NCBI GenBank assembly: GCA_007695045.1
Contig: REEP01000056.1
Span: 1-64,000, forward strand
Reading direction: 5' to 3'
Source: Rhodospirillales bacterium
GTDB taxonomy: Bacteria; Pseudomonadota; Alphaproteobacteria; Rhodospirillales; Defluviicoccaceae
Length of the DNA stretch: 64,000 nucleotides
Shown here in pieces: positions 47,911 to 58,530 of the stretch. The notes beneath the pieces were generated by a model. That model was not told the DNA's origin. It worked only from the letters and a program-made list of their open reading frames with translations, and did no database searches. Position 1 is the stretch's first letter; every line of letters starts with the position of its first letter. The position numbers and the translations under genes were made by a program.

Positions 47911-48040
47911 CACGACCGGTCATATTAATCCCTGGGGCCAACAGTGATCTCGACGGGAGCTGTCCCTGCCGGACCCCTGGGTCCGGTACACGGCGCCCAC
48001 CTGCTGACGCAGGCCACAGAGGATCACCTGACCGTCGGCT
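47911..48040 (+). ncRNA. ssrS: 6S RNA (SsrS), approximate ends
   Basis: In the zapA-fthC gap, where alphaproteobacteria encode 6S RNA, GACCGGTCA (47914-47922) pairs with TGACCGTC (48029-48036). The sequence TTAATCCCTGGGGCC is typical of the region bound by RNA polymerase, and a terminal hairpin CCGGACCC/GGGTCCGG lies at 47969-47986. 6S RNA binds the sigma-70 holoenzyme and mimics an open promoter. Ends are estimates. Confidence 0.6.
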
Positions 48041-48120
48041 CATGTGGCGCCGTCTCGCCCGCCGCTCGGTTTGCCGTATTCACGTCGTGTGCATTACCGC
48101 CTGTCGAATGGGAGCCGTCC

Positions 48121-48738
48121 ATGCCACCGTTGGTCTCGCCGCATGCTGACGTTGCCGGCGCCGATGCAAAGCGCACGCTGCGCCGGCGGATGCGGGCACT
48201 CCGGCTGGTGGCGGACCAGAAGACCGGTCCCGATGGCGCCATGGCCCTCGTCGGCCACGTCATGGGAGCGTTGGACTCCCTCGGCATCCGCAAAGATACG
48301 ATCGTTGCGGGCTACTGGCCGATCGTGACGGAGATCGACGTTCGACCACTGTTGGCCCGGCTGGAACACATCGGTGCACGGGCCGCTCTGCCGGTGTTGA
48401 CGGCGCCGGACGCGCCGCTGATGTTTCGGCACTGGACACTCTCCGACGACCTGGAGGACGGACCGCGCGGGACCCGCCAGCCCGGCGCCGCGGTGCCGAC
48501 CGTGATCCCCGACGTCGTGCTGGTTCCGTTGCTGGCGGTGGACCCCAGAGGCTGTCGCCTGGGACAGGGTGGTGGCCACTACGATCGGACATTGGCGGCC
48601 CTTCGCGATATCCGCCCCATCGTCGCCGTCGGGGTCGGCTACGCCGTTCAACTCGTCGACCGGGTTCCCGAGGAGGCCTGCGATCAGCGGATGGACTGGA
48701 TCCTGACCGACGCGGGTTTGGTGCGAGCCGGCGCATGA
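48121..48738 (+). CDS. fthC: 5-formyltetrahydrofolate cyclo-ligase
   Basis: This encodes 205 residues from MPPLVSPHADVAGADAKR with GGGAG upstream. The family layout is visible: KRTLRRRMRALR at the start, GYWPIVTEIDVRPLL, VLVPLLAVDPRGCRLGQGGG and YDRTLA. The enzyme converts 5-formyl-THF to methenyl-THF using ATP. Its 3' end overlaps the metallophosphoesterase gene (ATGA). Confidence 0.94.
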   Translation: MPPLVSPHADVAGADAKRTLRRRMRALRLVADQKTGPDGAMALVGHVMGALDSLGIRKDTIVAGYWPIVTEIDVRPLLARLEHIGARAALPVLTAPDAPLMFRHWTLSDDLEDGPRGTRQPGAAVPTVIPDVVLVPLLAVDPRGCRLGQGGGHYDRTLAALRDIRPIVAVGVGYAVQLVDRVPEEACDQRMDWILTDAGLVRAGA

Positions 48739-49547
48739 GGGTTTTGTTCTGCGGCGACGTCGTAGGGCGGGCCGGACGCCGGGCCGTGCTCGACCACATC
48801 CCGGAAATACGCCGGCGGCTCGACCTGGACGTGGTGGTCGTCAACGGCGAGAACGCGGCGCACGGCTATGGCATCACCGCCGACATTTGCCGAAAGTTCT
48901 TTGACGCCGGCATCGACGTGATCACGGGCGGCAACCACAGCTGGGACCGGCGGGAGATCGTGCCCTTTATCGATGCGGACATCCGGCTGCTGCGCCCGCT
49001 GAACTATCCCGAGGGCACCCCGGGCTGGGGTGCGGCCATCTACCCGCTCAGGGACGGACGCAGCATCATGGTGTTCCAGGTCATGGGGCGGCTGTTCATG
49101 GACCCGCTGGACGACCCGTTCGCCGCGGCCGACCGGGCCCTGCTCAACCACCGGGTCGGCCAATCTGTCGATTGCATCATCGTCGACGTTCATGCAGAGG
49201 CCACCAGCGAAAAAGCGTCCATGGGCGTGTTCCTGGACGGCCGGGTCTCCCTGGTCGCCGGAACCCATACCCATGTACCCACCGCCGACGGCCGCATCCT
49301 GCCCGGCGGCACCGCCTATATCACCGATATCGGCATGTGCGGCGACTATGATTCCGTGATCGGCATGAACAAGGAACAGGCGGTCGCCCGCTTCATCCGC
49401 AAGATCCCGACCGGTCGGCTGGAACCGGCCGAGGGGGACGGCACCCTGTCGGCGGTGTTTCTCGAAACCGATCCCGACAGCGGCCTTGCCCGCACGTTCG
49501 CGCCCCTTCGCCTGGGCGGCCGCCTGCCCGAGGTGTGGCCCGCCTGA
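48735..49547 (+). CDS. YmdB family metallophosphoesterase
   Basis: This encodes 270 residues. Metal-ligand motifs are CGDVVGRAGR, VVNGENAAHGYGIT, TGGNHSWDRRE, VDVHAEATSEK and AGTHTHVPTADGRI. YmdB-type enzymes are cyclic-nucleotide phosphodiesterases in Bacillus, where they affect motility and biofilm; the alphaproteobacterial role is not known. Translational overlap with fthC places it in the same unit. Confidence 0.93.
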   Translation: MRVLFCGDVVGRAGRRAVLDHIPEIRRRLDLDVVVVNGENAAHGYGITADICRKFFDAGIDVITGGNHSWDRREIVPFIDADIRLLRPLNYPEGTPGWGAAIYPLRDGRSIMVFQVMGRLFMDPLDDPFAAADRALLNHRVGQSVDCIIVDVHAEATSEKASMGVFLDGRVSLVAGTHTHVPTADGRILPGGTAYITDIGMCGDYDSVIGMNKEQAVARFIRKIPTGRLEPAEGDGTLSAVFLETDPDSGLARTFAPLRLGGRLPEVWPA

Positions 49548-49703
49548 CGACGGCGCGCGATGGCACCGAAAGCCGGCCGCGCCGTCGGCGGCCGGCCTCG
49601 CGGTTTGCGGCGGCAACCGAAATCGCATATCTGAAAGCGGACGCAGGCGGGCAAACAACAGGGTGCCTGCCGGCACATCGGGCAACGGAGAGCACGGAAG
49701 GCC

Positions 49704-50453
49704 ATGGCAGGGCATTCGCAATTCAAGAACATCATGTATCGCAAGGGCGCACAGGATGCCAAGCGCGGCAAGGTGTTCACCAAGCTCATCCGCGAACTCA
49801 CGGTGGCGGCCCGGTCGGGATTGCCCGATCCCGAGTTCAATCCACGCCTGCGCACGGCGATCATGGCCGCCAAGGCCGCCAATATGCCCAAGGACACGAT
49901 GGAACGGGCCATTCGCCGCGGATCCGGGGAGGACGGCGGCGACAGTTACGAAGAAGTGCGGTATGAGGGGTACGGTCCGGGCGGCGTCGCGGTCATTGTC
50001 GAGGCTCTCACCGACAACCGCAACCGCACCGCAAGCGAGGTGCGGGCCGCGTTCGGCAAGCACGGCGGCTCCCTCGGCGAGAGCGGCAGTGTCAGCTTCA
50101 TGTTCGAACGGGTGGGTCTGATCCACTACGCGCCCGGTGTCGCCGACGCCGAGGCCATGTTCGAGGCCGCGCTGGACGCGGGGGCGGACGACGTGGTCTC
50201 CAATGACGCGGGGCACGAGATCACTTGCGCACCTGATTCGTTGAGTTCGGTGCGCGATGCTCTGGAGAGGCGGTTCGGCGCGGCGGACGTGGCGCGACTG
50301 GACTGGAAGCCCAGCATCACGGCCCCCGTCGACGAAGCCCAGGCCGAGACCCTGTTCAAGCTGCTGGACGCCCTCGACGACAGTGACGACGTGCAACGGG
50401 TGATGGCCAACTACGAGGTCGCCGACGACGTCCTCGAACGGCTCAGCGCCTGA
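49704..50453 (+). CDS. YebC/PmpR family regulatory or translation factor
   Basis: This encodes 249 residues. It opens with [20 protein letters not shown] and continues with [20 protein letters not shown] and [20 protein letters not shown], all typical. The family binds DNA in some species and assists ribosomes at proline stretches in others. It lies just upstream of ruvC in the usual order. Confidence 0.95.
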   Translation: MAGHSQFKNIMYRKGAQDAKRGKVFTKLIRELTVAARSGLPDPEFNPRLRTAIMAAKAANMPKDTMERAIRRGSGEDGGDSYEEVRYEGYGPGGVAVIVEALTDNRNRTASEVRAAFGKHGGSLGESGSVSFMFERVGLIHYAPGVADAEAMFEAALDAGADDVVSNDAGHEITCAPDSLSSVRDALERRFGAADVARLDWKPSITAPVDEAQAETLFKLLDALDDSDDVQRVMANYEVADDVLERLSA

Positions 50454-50471
50454 TCGGGACGGACCGGGACG

Positions 50472-50969
50472 GTGCGGGTCATCGGCCTCGATCCGGGACT
50501 GCGCGCCACCGGCTGGGGCGTGATCGAGGCCGGATCCGGCCAGCTTCGCCATGTGGCCGATGGGGTGCTGCTGACCGATGCCGGCCGGTCGCTGCCGGAA
50601 CGGCTGGTGCAGATCGCGGATGGAATCGGTGCGTTGATTCGCGCGTTTGCGCCGGCCGAAGCCGCGGTGGAGGAAACCTTCGTCAACCGAAATCCCGTTT
50701 CCACCTTGAAGTTGGGACAGGCGCGGGGGATCGCGTTGCTGGTACCGGCGCAGGCTGGTATCCCGGTGACGGAGTACCTTCCGAATCTGGTGAAAAAGAC
50801 CGTGGTCGGGACCGGCCATGCAGCCAAGGAGCAGGTGCAGATGATGGTGCGGACGCTGCTGCCCGGCGCGGTGCTGGCCAGCGCCGATGCGGCAGACGCG
50901 CTGGCCGTGGCCATCTGCCACGCCCATCACCGCGCCACCCGAGCACGCCTCGCGGGGGTGCCGTCGTGA
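50472..50969 (+). CDS. ruvC: Holliday junction resolvase RuvC
   Basis: This encodes 165 residues from a GTG. The RNase H-like fold starts [17 protein letters not shown] with the first catalytic Asp7. Further acidic residues are Glu in [11 protein letters not shown] and Asp in [13 protein letters not shown]. It cuts four-way junctions after RuvAB migration. The gene overlaps ruvA by 4 nt. Confidence 0.97.
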   Translation: MRVIGLDPGLRATGWGVIEAGSGQLRHVADGVLLTDAGRSLPERLVQIADGIGALIRAFAPAEAAVEETFVNRNPVSTLKLGQARGIALLVPAQAGIPVTEYLPNLVKKTVVGTGHAAKEQVQMMVRTLLPGAVLASADAADALAVAICHAHHRATRARLAGVPS

Positions 50970-51598
50970 TCGCCAGTCTTTCGGGCCGGGTGGACAGCAT
51001 CGCTGACGGCTTCGCCGTGATCGACGTGGGCGGTGTCGGTTATCTGGTGTTCTGCTCGGCGCGAACCCTGGCCGGGCTCGATGTCGGCACCGCGGTTCGC
51101 CTCCGCGTCGACACGGTAGTGCGGGACGACGGCATCCACCTCTACGGCTTCGCGGAGGAGGCGGAGCAACAGTGGTTTCGCCTGCTCAACACCGTCCAGG
51201 CGGTGGGCGGACGCGCCGCGCTGGCCCTTTTGTCGGTGCTGCCGCCGGACGCGCTGGCGTTATCCGTCGCCGCCGGCGACCGTCAGGCCTTGACCCGGGC
51301 GCCCGGCGTCGGTCCGCGTCTGGCCGCCCGCATCATCGCCGAACTCAAGGACAAGGTCGGCTCGATCCCCGTGCCGGCGACGGCTTCGACACCGGCGACC
51401 GCGCCCTTGTCGGGTGATGCCGGCGATGCCGTGGCGGCGCTGGTCAATCTGGGCTTCCGGCCGGGAGATGCGTTATCGGCTGTCGCTGCGGCGGCCCGGC
51501 AGCGGGGGCCCGGCGCCGGCGTCGAAACCCTGGTCCGTGACGGCCTTGCGGCGCTGGCACCCCAGGGGACGCCGCCCGAAGCGCGGGTTTCGTCATGA
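50966..51598 (+). CDS. ruvA: Holliday junction binding protein RuvA
   Basis: This encodes 210 residues. The OB domain begins [20 protein letters not shown], helix-hairpin-helix motifs follow ([20 protein letters not shown]), and the C-terminal domain ([18 protein letters not shown]) contacts RuvB. The gene sits between ruvC and ruvB with 4-nt overlaps on both sides. Confidence 0.97.
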   Translation: MIASLSGRVDSIADGFAVIDVGGVGYLVFCSARTLAGLDVGTAVRLRVDTVVRDDGIHLYGFAEEAEQQWFRLLNTVQAVGGRAALALLSVLPPDALALSVAAGDRQALTRAPGVGPRLAARIIAELKDKVGSIPVPATASTPATAPLSGDAGDAVAALVNLGFRPGDALSAVAAAARQRGPGAGVETLVRDGLAALAPQGTPPEARVSS

Positions 51599-52713
51599 CC
51601 GACGCCCAGGATCAGGCCGGAATCGACGCGGCGCGACTCGTGCAATCTCCCGAGCCGCGTCATGTGGATGGCGGGTTCGCCCCCGGCGACGGGGCCGAGA
51701 CCGGCATCCGCCCGGTGACGCTTGCGGCGTTCGTCGGCCAACGGCCGGTGTGCGAGAACCTGGCGGTGTTCATCGCCGCTGCCCGTCAGCGGGAGGAGGC
51801 CATGGACCATGTCCTCCTGCACGGCCCACCCGGTCTCGGCAAGACCACGCTGGCGCAAATCGTGGCGCACGAACTGGGCGTGGGATTTCGCGCGACATCG
51901 GGCCCCGTCCTGGCCCGACCCGGTGATCTGGCCGCCATTCTCACCAATCTGCAGCCGCGCGATGTCCTGTTCGTGGACGAGATTCATCGTCTGCCGGCCA
52001 CGGTGGAGGAAATCCTCTACCCCGCCATGGAGGACTTCAAGCTCGACTTGGTCATCGGCGAAGGACCGGCGGCGCGCACGATCCGGATCGACCTGCCGCC
52101 CTTTACCCTGATCGGCGCCACGACGAGGTCGGGCCTGATCACCCGGCCGCTGCGCGAGCGCTTCGGCATTCCGCTCCGTCTGCAATTCTACACCACGGCC
52201 GAACTGGAGTGCATCGTCACCCGCGGTGCCGGCATCCTCGGGCTCGATGTGGCCCCGGCCGGCGCGGCGGAGATCGCCCGACGCGCACGCGGCACGCCGC
52301 GGGTTGCGGTGCGGTTGCTGCGCCGGGTGCGGGACTTCGCCGCGGTGGCCGGACGCACCCGGGTGGACCGGGCGGCGGCGGATGCCGCACTCGGGCGGCT
52401 GGAGATCGACGATGCCGGTCTCGACGCCATGGACCGCCGCTACCTCGGTTGCATCGCCGAACACTATGGTGGTGGCCCGGTGGGCGTGGAGACACTGGCC
52501 GCGGCCCTGGCCGAACAACGCGACAGCATCGAGGACGTGATCGAACCCTTTCTGATGCAGCAGGGACTGTTGATGCGCACGCCGCGCGGCCGCATGCTGG
52601 CACCCGGCGGATACCGCCATCTGGGACTGCCGGTGCCGCAGATGCCGTCGCAGCTGGCGATGCTGTTCGACGAGGGGGCCGAGATCCCCGAGGGCGACCA
52701 TGATGGTGCCTGA
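51595..52713 (+). CDS. ruvB: Holliday junction branch-migration ATPase RuvB
   Basis: This 372-residue AAA+ motor has Walker [14 protein letters not shown], Walker [12 protein letters not shown], the sensor [18 protein letters not shown], the arginine finger region, and a C-terminal winged helix ([20 protein letters not shown]). An N-terminal extension of about 25 residues precedes the core. The 3' end overlaps ybgC by 14 nt. The ruvCAB order leads into the Tol genes. Confidence 0.97.
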   Translation: MTDAQDQAGIDAARLVQSPEPRHVDGGFAPGDGAETGIRPVTLAAFVGQRPVCENLAVFIAAARQREEAMDHVLLHGPPGLGKTTLAQIVAHELGVGFRATSGPVLARPGDLAAILTNLQPRDVLFVDEIHRLPATVEEILYPAMEDFKLDLVIGEGPAARTIRIDLPPFTLIGATTRSGLITRPLRERFGIPLRLQFYTTAELECIVTRGAGILGLDVAPAGAAEIARRARGTPRVAVRLLRRVRDFAAVAGRTRVDRAAADAALGRLEIDDAGLDAMDRRYLGCIAEHYGGGPVGVETLAAALAEQRDSIEDVIEPFLMQQGLLMRTPRGRMLAPGGYRHLGLPVPQMPSQLAMLFDEGAEIPEGDHDGA

Positions 52714-53179
52714 TCAGGCCAGTGCCGACGCGCCGGGCGATCTTCGGGGGCTGGCACACGTCCTGCCGGTGCGCATTTATTTCGAGGACACTGATGCCTC
52801 GGGCATCGTCTATAATGCCAATTATCTCATGTTCGCGGAACGGGCCCGCACCGAGATGCTGAGGCGGATCGGCGTCACCCATCCGACCATGATCCGACAG
52901 CATGGCCGGGCTTTCGCGGTACGTCGTTGCGAGGCGGATTTTGTCAAGCCGGCGCGACTGGACGACCTGCTCGAAGTGCACTCGCGGTTGCGGGACCTGC
53001 GCGGGGCATCCGTCGTCCTGGACCAGGACATCGTGCGGGCCGGTGACGTGCTGGTGCGGATGCGATTCACCCTCGCCTGTATGGCCAACGACGGCCGGGC
53101 CGCGCGCATCCCCCGCGGCATCCGGGACGCCCTTGCCGGTTTCGTGATCGCCGGATCGGGGAATGGAACCACAGGATGA
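52700..53179 (+). CDS. ybgC: Tol-Pal associated acyl-CoA thioesterase
   Basis: This 159-residue hot-dog fold enzyme has the family motif [17 protein letters not shown] and a continuing core ([20 protein letters not shown]). It hydrolyses short-chain or phospholipid-related acyl thioesters and heads tol-pal operons in most proteobacteria. tolQ overlaps its 3' end by 17 nt if the first ATG is used. Confidence 0.95.
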   Translation: MMVPDQASADAPGDLRGLAHVLPVRIYFEDTDASGIVYNANYLMFAERARTEMLRRIGVTHPTMIRQHGRAFAVRRCEADFVKPARLDDLLEVHSRLRDLRGASVVLDQDIVRAGDVLVRMRFTLACMANDGRAARIPRGIRDALAGFVIAGSGNGTTG

Positions 53180-53927
53180 ACGGCTGGCAGCGATGGAAAG
53201 CGGAGCAATCGAAGCGGTAACCCTGAGCGGCAGCATCGCCGCGCAGGATCTCTCCATCTGGTCACTGGTGTGGCAGGCCGACCCGGTGGTCAAGGCGGTG
53301 ATCGTGGTGCTGGTCGTCGCCTCGATCTGGTGCTGGGCCATCATCTTCGACAAGGCGCTGACATTGCGCCGGCTCAACAGCCGGGCCAGCCAGTTCGAGG
53401 ACACGTTCTGGTCGGGCAGCGCCCTGGACGATCTCTACGACCGGCTCGCCGACCGGCCGCCGGATCCGATGTCGGCGGTGTTCGTGGCCGCCATGCGGGA
53501 ATGGCGACGATCGGACGCACGCCCGAGCGAGAACGGCCTGTCGGCCGCCATCAACCTGGAAAGCCGGCTTGAGCGGGTGATGCAGCTCACCCTGACGCGG
53601 GAGACCGGGCGGCTGGAACGGCAGATGACCATGCTCGCCTCCACCGGCGCCACGGCACCGTTCATCGGCCTGTTCGGCACGGTCTGGGGAATCATGCACA
53701 GCTTCCAGGCGATCGGCGTCACCGGCAGCACCAGCCTTGCGGTGGTGGCGCCGGGCATCGCCGAGGCGCTGTTCGCCACCGCGCTGGGACTGCTCGCGGC
53801 GATTCCGGCGGTGATCGCCTACAACAAGCTGTCCCGGTCGATCGATCAGTATGCCGGCCGGGTGGACGGCTTCGCCGGGGAGTTCCTGGCAATCCTCGCC
53901 CGCCACAGCGGCAAGGACAAGGACTGA
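53163..53927 (+). CDS. tolQ: TolQ proton-channel subunit
   Basis: This encodes 254 residues; an ATG at 53193 would avoid overlap with ybgC and is an alternative start. Three membrane helices are visible (about 38-60, 158-180, 192-215). The ExbB/TolQ signature is [20 protein letters not shown]. TolQ and TolR use the proton motive force to energise TolA for outer-membrane constriction during division. Confidence 0.97.
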   Translation: MEPQDERLAAMESGAIEAVTLSGSIAAQDLSIWSLVWQADPVVKAVIVVLVVASIWCWAIIFDKALTLRRLNSRASQFEDTFWSGSALDDLYDRLADRPPDPMSAVFVAAMREWRRSDARPSENGLSAAINLESRLERVMQLTLTRETGRLERQMTMLASTGATAPFIGLFGTVWGIMHSFQAIGVTGSTSLAVVAPGIAEALFATALGLLAAIPAVIAYNKLSRSIDQYAGRVDGFAGEFLAILARHSGKDKD

Positions 53928-53932
53928 GCCCG

Positions 53933-54400
53933 ATGGCAGCTTTCATGGTCGACCGGGTGTCCCGGGGTACGGGACGCGGCCGCCGCCGCAGCCGGCCGAT
54001 GAGCGAGATCAACGTCACCCCGATGGTGGACGTCATGCTGGTGCTGCTGGTGATTTTCATGGTGACGGCACCGTTGCTGACCACCGGGATCGAGGTGGAC
54101 CTGCCCGATGGCACCACGGCACCGGTACAGGGTCAGGACGAACCGCTGTCGGTTTCGGTGGATGCCGAGGGGCGAATCTTCGTGCAGGACTCGGAAGTGG
54201 GGCTGGCGGAACTGGCGCCCCGCCTGGCCGCCATCTCCGGTCGCAACCCCGATGTCCGGGTGTTCGTCCGCGGCGACCGGGCCATCGACTACGGCCAAGT
54301 GATGCAGGTGGTGGGCGCCATCAACGCGGCGGGATACCGCAAGGTCGCGCTGATCACCGATCCACGCATGGCGGCCGTCAATAATGAACCCGATCGCTGA
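53933..54400 (+). CDS. tolR: TolR proton-channel subunit
   Basis: This encodes 155 residues with one N-terminal helix (about 36-56) carrying the conserved acidic residue in [20 protein letters not shown], then a periplasmic domain with [19 protein letters not shown] and [20 protein letters not shown]. It pairs with TolQ. It begins 5 nt after tolQ. The N-terminus is Arg-rich and slightly longer than in E. coli. Confidence 0.96.
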   Translation: MAAFMVDRVSRGTGRGRRRSRPMSEINVTPMVDVMLVLLVIFMVTAPLLTTGIEVDLPDGTTAPVQGQDEPLSVSVDAEGRIFVQDSEVGLAELAPRLAAISGRNPDVRVFVRGDRAIDYGQVMQVVGAINAAGYRKVALITDPRMAAVNNEPDR

Positions 54401-54438
54401 TCGCCGGTCCGGCCTGGCGGGGTTGTCCGGGAGGAGCC

Positions 54439-55452
54439 ATGCGTAAACCTTTGGTCCTGTCGGCAGCGCTGCATGCGCTGGTGATCGCACTGCTGATCCT
54501 TGGCGTGCCGAGTTTCGGCAAACGTGATAACGCCCTGGCACTGCCCGATGCGCTGGTGGTGGACGTCCTGACGGTCGATGACGTGACCAATGTACCGCCA
54601 CGGGCGCCGCAGAGCGCCCCAAAGCCTGCCCCGAAGCCCGCCCCGGAAGCCAAGCCAGAAGCGGCACCCGATCCGGCGCCGCGGCCGGCACGGCTGCAGC
54701 CGCCCCCGGCGCCGGAGCCGCTACCAGCGCCAGCACCCGTGACGGCTGAAGCGCCGCCGACTGCGGTGCCCGCTCCCGAGATGCTGGCCGTCCGCCCCGC
54801 AGCGAAGCCGGCGTCGCCCCGGCAGCCGGAGCCAGAGCCGGAGCCGAACGCGGAGGCCGAGACTTCCCCCACCCCGCCGGCGCCCGATCCGCCGCCATCG
54901 CGGACCGTGGCTGAGCCGGCTGAGCCCGAACCGGCCCAGGAAGCAGACCCGGCACCGGATTTCCAGTCGGTCTTGCGCGCGGTGGCAGGCCTGCAGCGGC
55001 CCGAGCCGTCGCCGGCCATGCCCGAGCCGGACCGTGCCGGCGACGAGCCGCGTTCGTTCGATGCGCTGATCAGCGAGGCGCTGAACGGCGAAGCCGTGAG
55101 TCACACCCCGGGCCGTTCATTCGATCCCGACCGGCCGATGACCATCAGCGAGATCGACGAGGTCCGTCGCCAGATCGAGCGCTGCTGGAACGTGCCGGCG
55201 GGGGCCCGGGAGGCCCGCGACCTGGTGGTGACCGTGCGGGTCGAGATGGCCCCCGATGGCCGGCCGCGCATGGCCGAGATCGTCGAGGACCGGCGGCTCG
55301 GCAATGACGGATACTATCGGGCGGCGGCGGAAAGCGCGTTGCGGGCCGTCCTCAATGACCGCTGTCATCCGTTCCGCCTGCCGCCGGACAAGTACGAACG
55401 CTGGAAGACGATGACTCTCATTTTCAATCCGAAGGACATGGTCGGATCATGA
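54439..55452 (+). CDS. tolA: TolA-like periplasm-spanning protein
   Basis: This encodes 337 residues. An N-terminal helix with [14 protein letters not shown] anchors it in the inner membrane. The middle (about 55-185) is Pro/Ala/Glu-rich with many PAP/PEP steps instead of the Ala/Lys helix of E. coli TolA. The C-terminal TonB/TolA domain shows [20 protein letters not shown] and [20 protein letters not shown]. It links TolQR to TolB/Pal. The low-complexity middle is typical for GC-rich alphaproteobacteria. Confidence 0.9.
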   Translation: MRKPLVLSAALHALVIALLILGVPSFGKRDNALALPDALVVDVLTVDDVTNVPPRAPQSAPKPAPKPAPEAKPEAAPDPAPRPARLQPPPAPEPLPAPAPVTAEAPPTAVPAPEMLAVRPAAKPASPRQPEPEPEPNAEAETSPTPPAPDPPPSRTVAEPAEPEPAQEADPAPDFQSVLRAVAGLQRPEPSPAMPEPDRAGDEPRSFDALISEALNGEAVSHTPGRSFDPDRPMTISEIDEVRRQIERCWNVPAGAREARDLVVTVRVEMAPDGRPRMAEIVEDRRLGNDGYYRAAAESALRAVLNDRCHPFRLPPDKYERWKTMTLIFNPKDMVGS

Positions 55453-56819
55453 CACGGACGGAACGATCCGCTTTTCTGCAGCCATGGGGGCGGCCCGGGG
55501 CTCTCGTGGCCATGCTGCTGGCACTGCTGGCCGTGGCCTCGATGGCCGGCCGGCCGGCCATGGCCGAACTCAGCATCGACATCACCCGCGGCGTGGTGGA
55601 ACCGCTGCCCATCGCCATCGTCGACTTTGCCGGGGCTCAGAACAACGAACGGGAATACGGCCGGGACGTGGCCCGGGTGATTGCCGCCAACCTGCGGCGG
55701 TCCGGCCTGTTTGCGCCGGTGGAGCCTCAGGCCTTCATTCAGCGCGAAATCGCCCTGGATACGCCGCCGCGGTTCGCCGACTGGCGCGTGATCAACGCCG
55801 AGGCGCTGGTGCACGGCCGGGTGCAATTGCTGAGTGACGGTCGCCTGCAGGCGGAATTCCGACTCTGGGACGTCTTCGCCGAACGACAGATGGCGGGATT
55901 TTCCTACGTCACGGATCCGCGCAACTGGCGCCGCGTCGCTCACATCATCGCCGATTCCATTTACCAGCGGATTACCGGCGAAGACGGCTACTTCGACACC
56001 CGAATCGTTTACGTGGCCGAGAGCGGCCCGCGCGACAATCGGGTGAAGCGCCTTGCCATCATGGACCAGGATGGGGAGAACCATCGCTTCCTGACCGACG
56101 GCAGCGAACTGGTCCTGACCCCGCGTTTCTCGCCGAGCTTGCAGGAGATCACTTATCTCGCCTTTCGCGGCGGGCGCCCGCAGGTGTTCATCTACAACAT
56201 CGACACCGGCCGCCAGGAAAGCATCGGTGACTTTGACGGGCTCTCGTTTGCGCCGCGGTTCTCACCCGACGGAACGCAACTGATCATGAGCCTGTCGCGG
56301 GCCGGGAACTCGGACATCTACGCAATGGATGTACGCACCCGACAGTTGCGTCGGCTGACCACGGGGGCGAGCATCGAGACCTCGCCGAGCTTTGCCCCGG
56401 ATGGCCGTCAGATCGTGTTCAATTCCGACCGCGGCGGCAGCCAGCAGCTGTACGTGATGGATGCGGACGGCGGCAACGTGCGCCGAATCAGTTTCGGCGA
56501 GGGCCGCTACGCCACGCCGGTGTGGTCACCGCGCGGCGACCTGATTGCCTTCACCCGCCTGCATCAGGGACGGTTTTTCATCGGCGTGATGCGGCCGGAC
56601 GGAAGCGGAGAAAGGCTTCTGGTCGACGGCTTCCGGGTGGAGGGTCCGACCTGGGCGCCCAACGGCAGGGTCTTGATCTACTTTGAGGAAGAGCCGAGCC
56701 GTGCCGGCGGCGCCGGGCGATCCCGCCTCATGAGCATCGATCTCACCGGCAGCAACAAGCGCGAGGTCCCAACGCCGACGGATGCCTCCGACCCGGCTTG
56801 GTCGCCGTTGATTCCATGA
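55449..56819 (+). CDS. tolB: Tol-Pal translocation protein TolB
   Basis: This 456-residue periplasmic protein has a signal peptide ending about AMAEL, an N-terminal alpha-beta domain ([20 protein letters not shown]), and a six-bladed beta propeller with repeated [24 protein letters not shown] and SPRGDLIAF. It relays between TolA and Pal. It starts with a 4-nt overlap on tolA. Confidence 0.97.
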   Translation: MTRTERSAFLQPWGRPGALVAMLLALLAVASMAGRPAMAELSIDITRGVVEPLPIAIVDFAGAQNNEREYGRDVARVIAANLRRSGLFAPVEPQAFIQREIALDTPPRFADWRVINAEALVHGRVQLLSDGRLQAEFRLWDVFAERQMAGFSYVTDPRNWRRVAHIIADSIYQRITGEDGYFDTRIVYVAESGPRDNRVKRLAIMDQDGENHRFLTDGSELVLTPRFSPSLQEITYLAFRGGRPQVFIYNIDTGRQESIGDFDGLSFAPRFSPDGTQLIMSLSRAGNSDIYAMDVRTRQLRRLTTGASIETSPSFAPDGRQIVFNSDRGGSQQLYVMDADGGNVRRISFGEGRYATPVWSPRGDLIAFTRLHQGRFFIGVMRPDGSGERLLVDGFRVEGPTWAPNGRVLIYFEEEPSRAGGAGRSRLMSIDLTGSNKREVPTPTDASDPAWSPLIP

Positions 56820-56987
56820 GGCGCGTCAACTTACGATACGCTATTCTTGATGTGACGCTTGAGGGATATGGAGCGTGTTGCGGGGCGGCCCCGCGTGGTG
56901 CGACCGGCGCCGGACGCGAAGGCGACGAGGGCCGGATCGCATGATGATCGTGCGATCTTTTGGTGTTTTCATGAAAGGGAGAATTCC

Positions 56988-57521
56988 ATGCGCGTGTCGT
57001 CCATCGCGGCGGTGGCCGCAGCGGTATTCCTGATTGCGGGTTGCCAGACCCCGCCGGAACGATCGGGCACGGCGGCCGGGACCGGAGCCACCGCCCAGGG
57101 GGCCGGCGTCACGAGCCGCGGCGGTGCGGACGGGGTCGACAGACTGTCCGGGCCGCTGTCGGAGCAGCTGGCCCAAGTGGGCGATCGGGTTTTCTTCGCG
57201 TTCGATCAGTATGCCTTGACGCCGGAAGCCCGGCGCACCGTCGAGGGGCAGGCGGGGCTGCTGTCGCGCCATGGCGGCGTCACCGTGCGGATCGAGGGGC
57301 ATGCCGACGAACGGGGCACCCGCGAATACAATCTTGCTCTGGGCGACCGCCGGGCTCACGCCGTGAAGGATTATCTGGTCGCCCTGGGGATCAGCCCGAC
57401 CCGCATCAGTACCACCAGCTATGGGGCCGAACGCCCGGCGGTGCTGGGCTCCAACGAGCAGGCCTGGGCGCAGAACCGGCGCGCGGTGACCATTGTTCTG
57501 TCCGAGCGGGTGGGCAGTTGA
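56988..57521 (+). CDS. pal: Peptidoglycan-associated lipoprotein Pal
   Basis: This encodes 177 residues from an ATG after GAAAGGGAGA; the frame is open upstream but unconserved. The lipobox LIAGC has Cys19. The OmpA-like domain carries VFFAFDQYALTPEARRTVEG and GHADERGTREYNLALGDRRA, which bind meso-diaminopimelate of peptidoglycan. 168 nt separate it from tolB, so a separate promoter is possible. Confidence 0.97.
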   Translation: MRVSSIAAVAAAVFLIAGCQTPPERSGTAAGTGATAQGAGVTSRGGADGVDRLSGPLSEQLAQVGDRVFFAFDQYALTPEARRTVEGQAGLLSRHGGVTVRIEGHADERGTREYNLALGDRRAHAVKDYLVALGISPTRISTTSYGAERPAVLGSNEQAWAQNRRAVTIVLSERVGS

Positions 57522-57561
57522 CCCGGGGCGGGCGGGTGCCGCGGCAAGCGGAGGATCGCGA

Positions 57562-58530
57562 ATGACCGGGCGATGCGGCATCCCTGTTCTCTGCCGTGCC
57601 GGTTCGGCTTGGGCCGCCGCGGCGTTTGTGGCCGGCCTGGTGCTGTGGGCGACGCCGGGAGTGACGCCGGGGGTGACGCCGGCCCGGGCCGCGGTCGAGA
57701 CGGGGCCGGCCGACGACGTGAGCAGGCTTGAGCTCGCCCGGGCAGGGCTTGACGCGGATCTCACGGCACTGCGCCGAAACATCGACGAGACCGCCACCGT
57801 GCTGGCGCAAGCGGCACCGCAGGCGGCGATCGCGCGCATGGAGGCGCGCCTGTCCGCACTGGAGCAGGACGTCCGCGTGCTCACCGGCCAGGCAGAACAG
57901 ATCGGATTCGACGTGCGCCAGATGCGGCAACGCCTGGAAACAGCGATCCGTGACATGGAAATGCGGCTTGAGCGTCTGGAACGCCAAGCCGGCGTGACGG
58001 CCGGGACGCCGGAGACGCCGCCGAGAACGCCGACGGTGCCGGGAATCGATGCACCGCCGGATCCGCCCGTCGCCGGTGCTCCGACGCCCCGGGCGCCCTC
58101 CCCTTCCGACCGCGACACGACAGCCGGTGCCCCGCTGCCCGAGGGCGACCCGCAGCGACAATACGCCCATGCTTTCGGCCTGCTGCGGGCAGGCGACTAT
58201 GATCGTGCGGAAGCGGCGCTGGCAGCGTTCATCGCCCGCCACCCGGACGATGCGCTCAGCGGCAATGCCCGCTACTGGCTCGGCGAGACGCATTACGTTC
58301 GCGGGGACTATCCGGCCGCGGCGCAGGCTTTCCTGGAAGCCTATCAGGCCGATACGGCCGGCACCAAGGCGCCGGATTCCCTGTTGAAGCTCGGCATGGC
58401 CCTGGCCCGCCTGGACAAGCGCGACGAAGCCTGCGCGGCCTTTCAGCAACTGGAGCGCAGCCAGCCGGAAGCCTCGGCAACCATTCGCCAGAAGGTCCAG
58501 GAGGAACGATCCCGCATCGGGTGTCCCTGA
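57562..58530 (+). CDS. cpoB: Cell division coordinator CpoB (YbgF)
   Basis: This encodes 322 residues from an ATG with GGAGG upstream. A signal peptide contains a 12-nt duplication (TPGVTPGVTP). The coiled-coil trimerisation region (LTALRRNIDETATVLAQ...), Pro-rich linker and TPR domain (AHAFGLLRAGDYDRAEAALA, NARYWLGETHYVRGDYPAAA) follow. CpoB links Tol with peptidoglycan synthesis. The 3' end overlaps tilS. Confidence 0.94.
   Translation: MTGRCGIPVLCRAGSAWAAAAFVAGLVLWATPGVTPGVTPARAAVETGPADDVSRLELARAGLDADLTALRRNIDETATVLAQAAPQAAIARMEARLSALEQDVRVLTGQAEQIGFDVRQMRQRLETAIRDMEMRLERLERQAGVTAGTPETPPRTPTVPGIDAPPDPPVAGAPTPRAPSPSDRDTTAGAPLPEGDPQRQYAHAFGLLRAGDYDRAEAALAAFIARHPDDALSGNARYWLGETHYVRGDYPAAAQAFLEAYQADTAGTKAPDSLLKLGMALARLDKRDEACAAFQQLERSQPEASATIRQKVQEERSRIGCP
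57651..57682. repeat. 12-nt tandem duplication in a signal peptide
   Basis: GACGCCGGG(A/G)GT is repeated at 57651 and 57663 with a partial third copy. The same core recurs as GGGTGACGCTGG in the channel gene (20922-20945). Confidence 0.8.
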
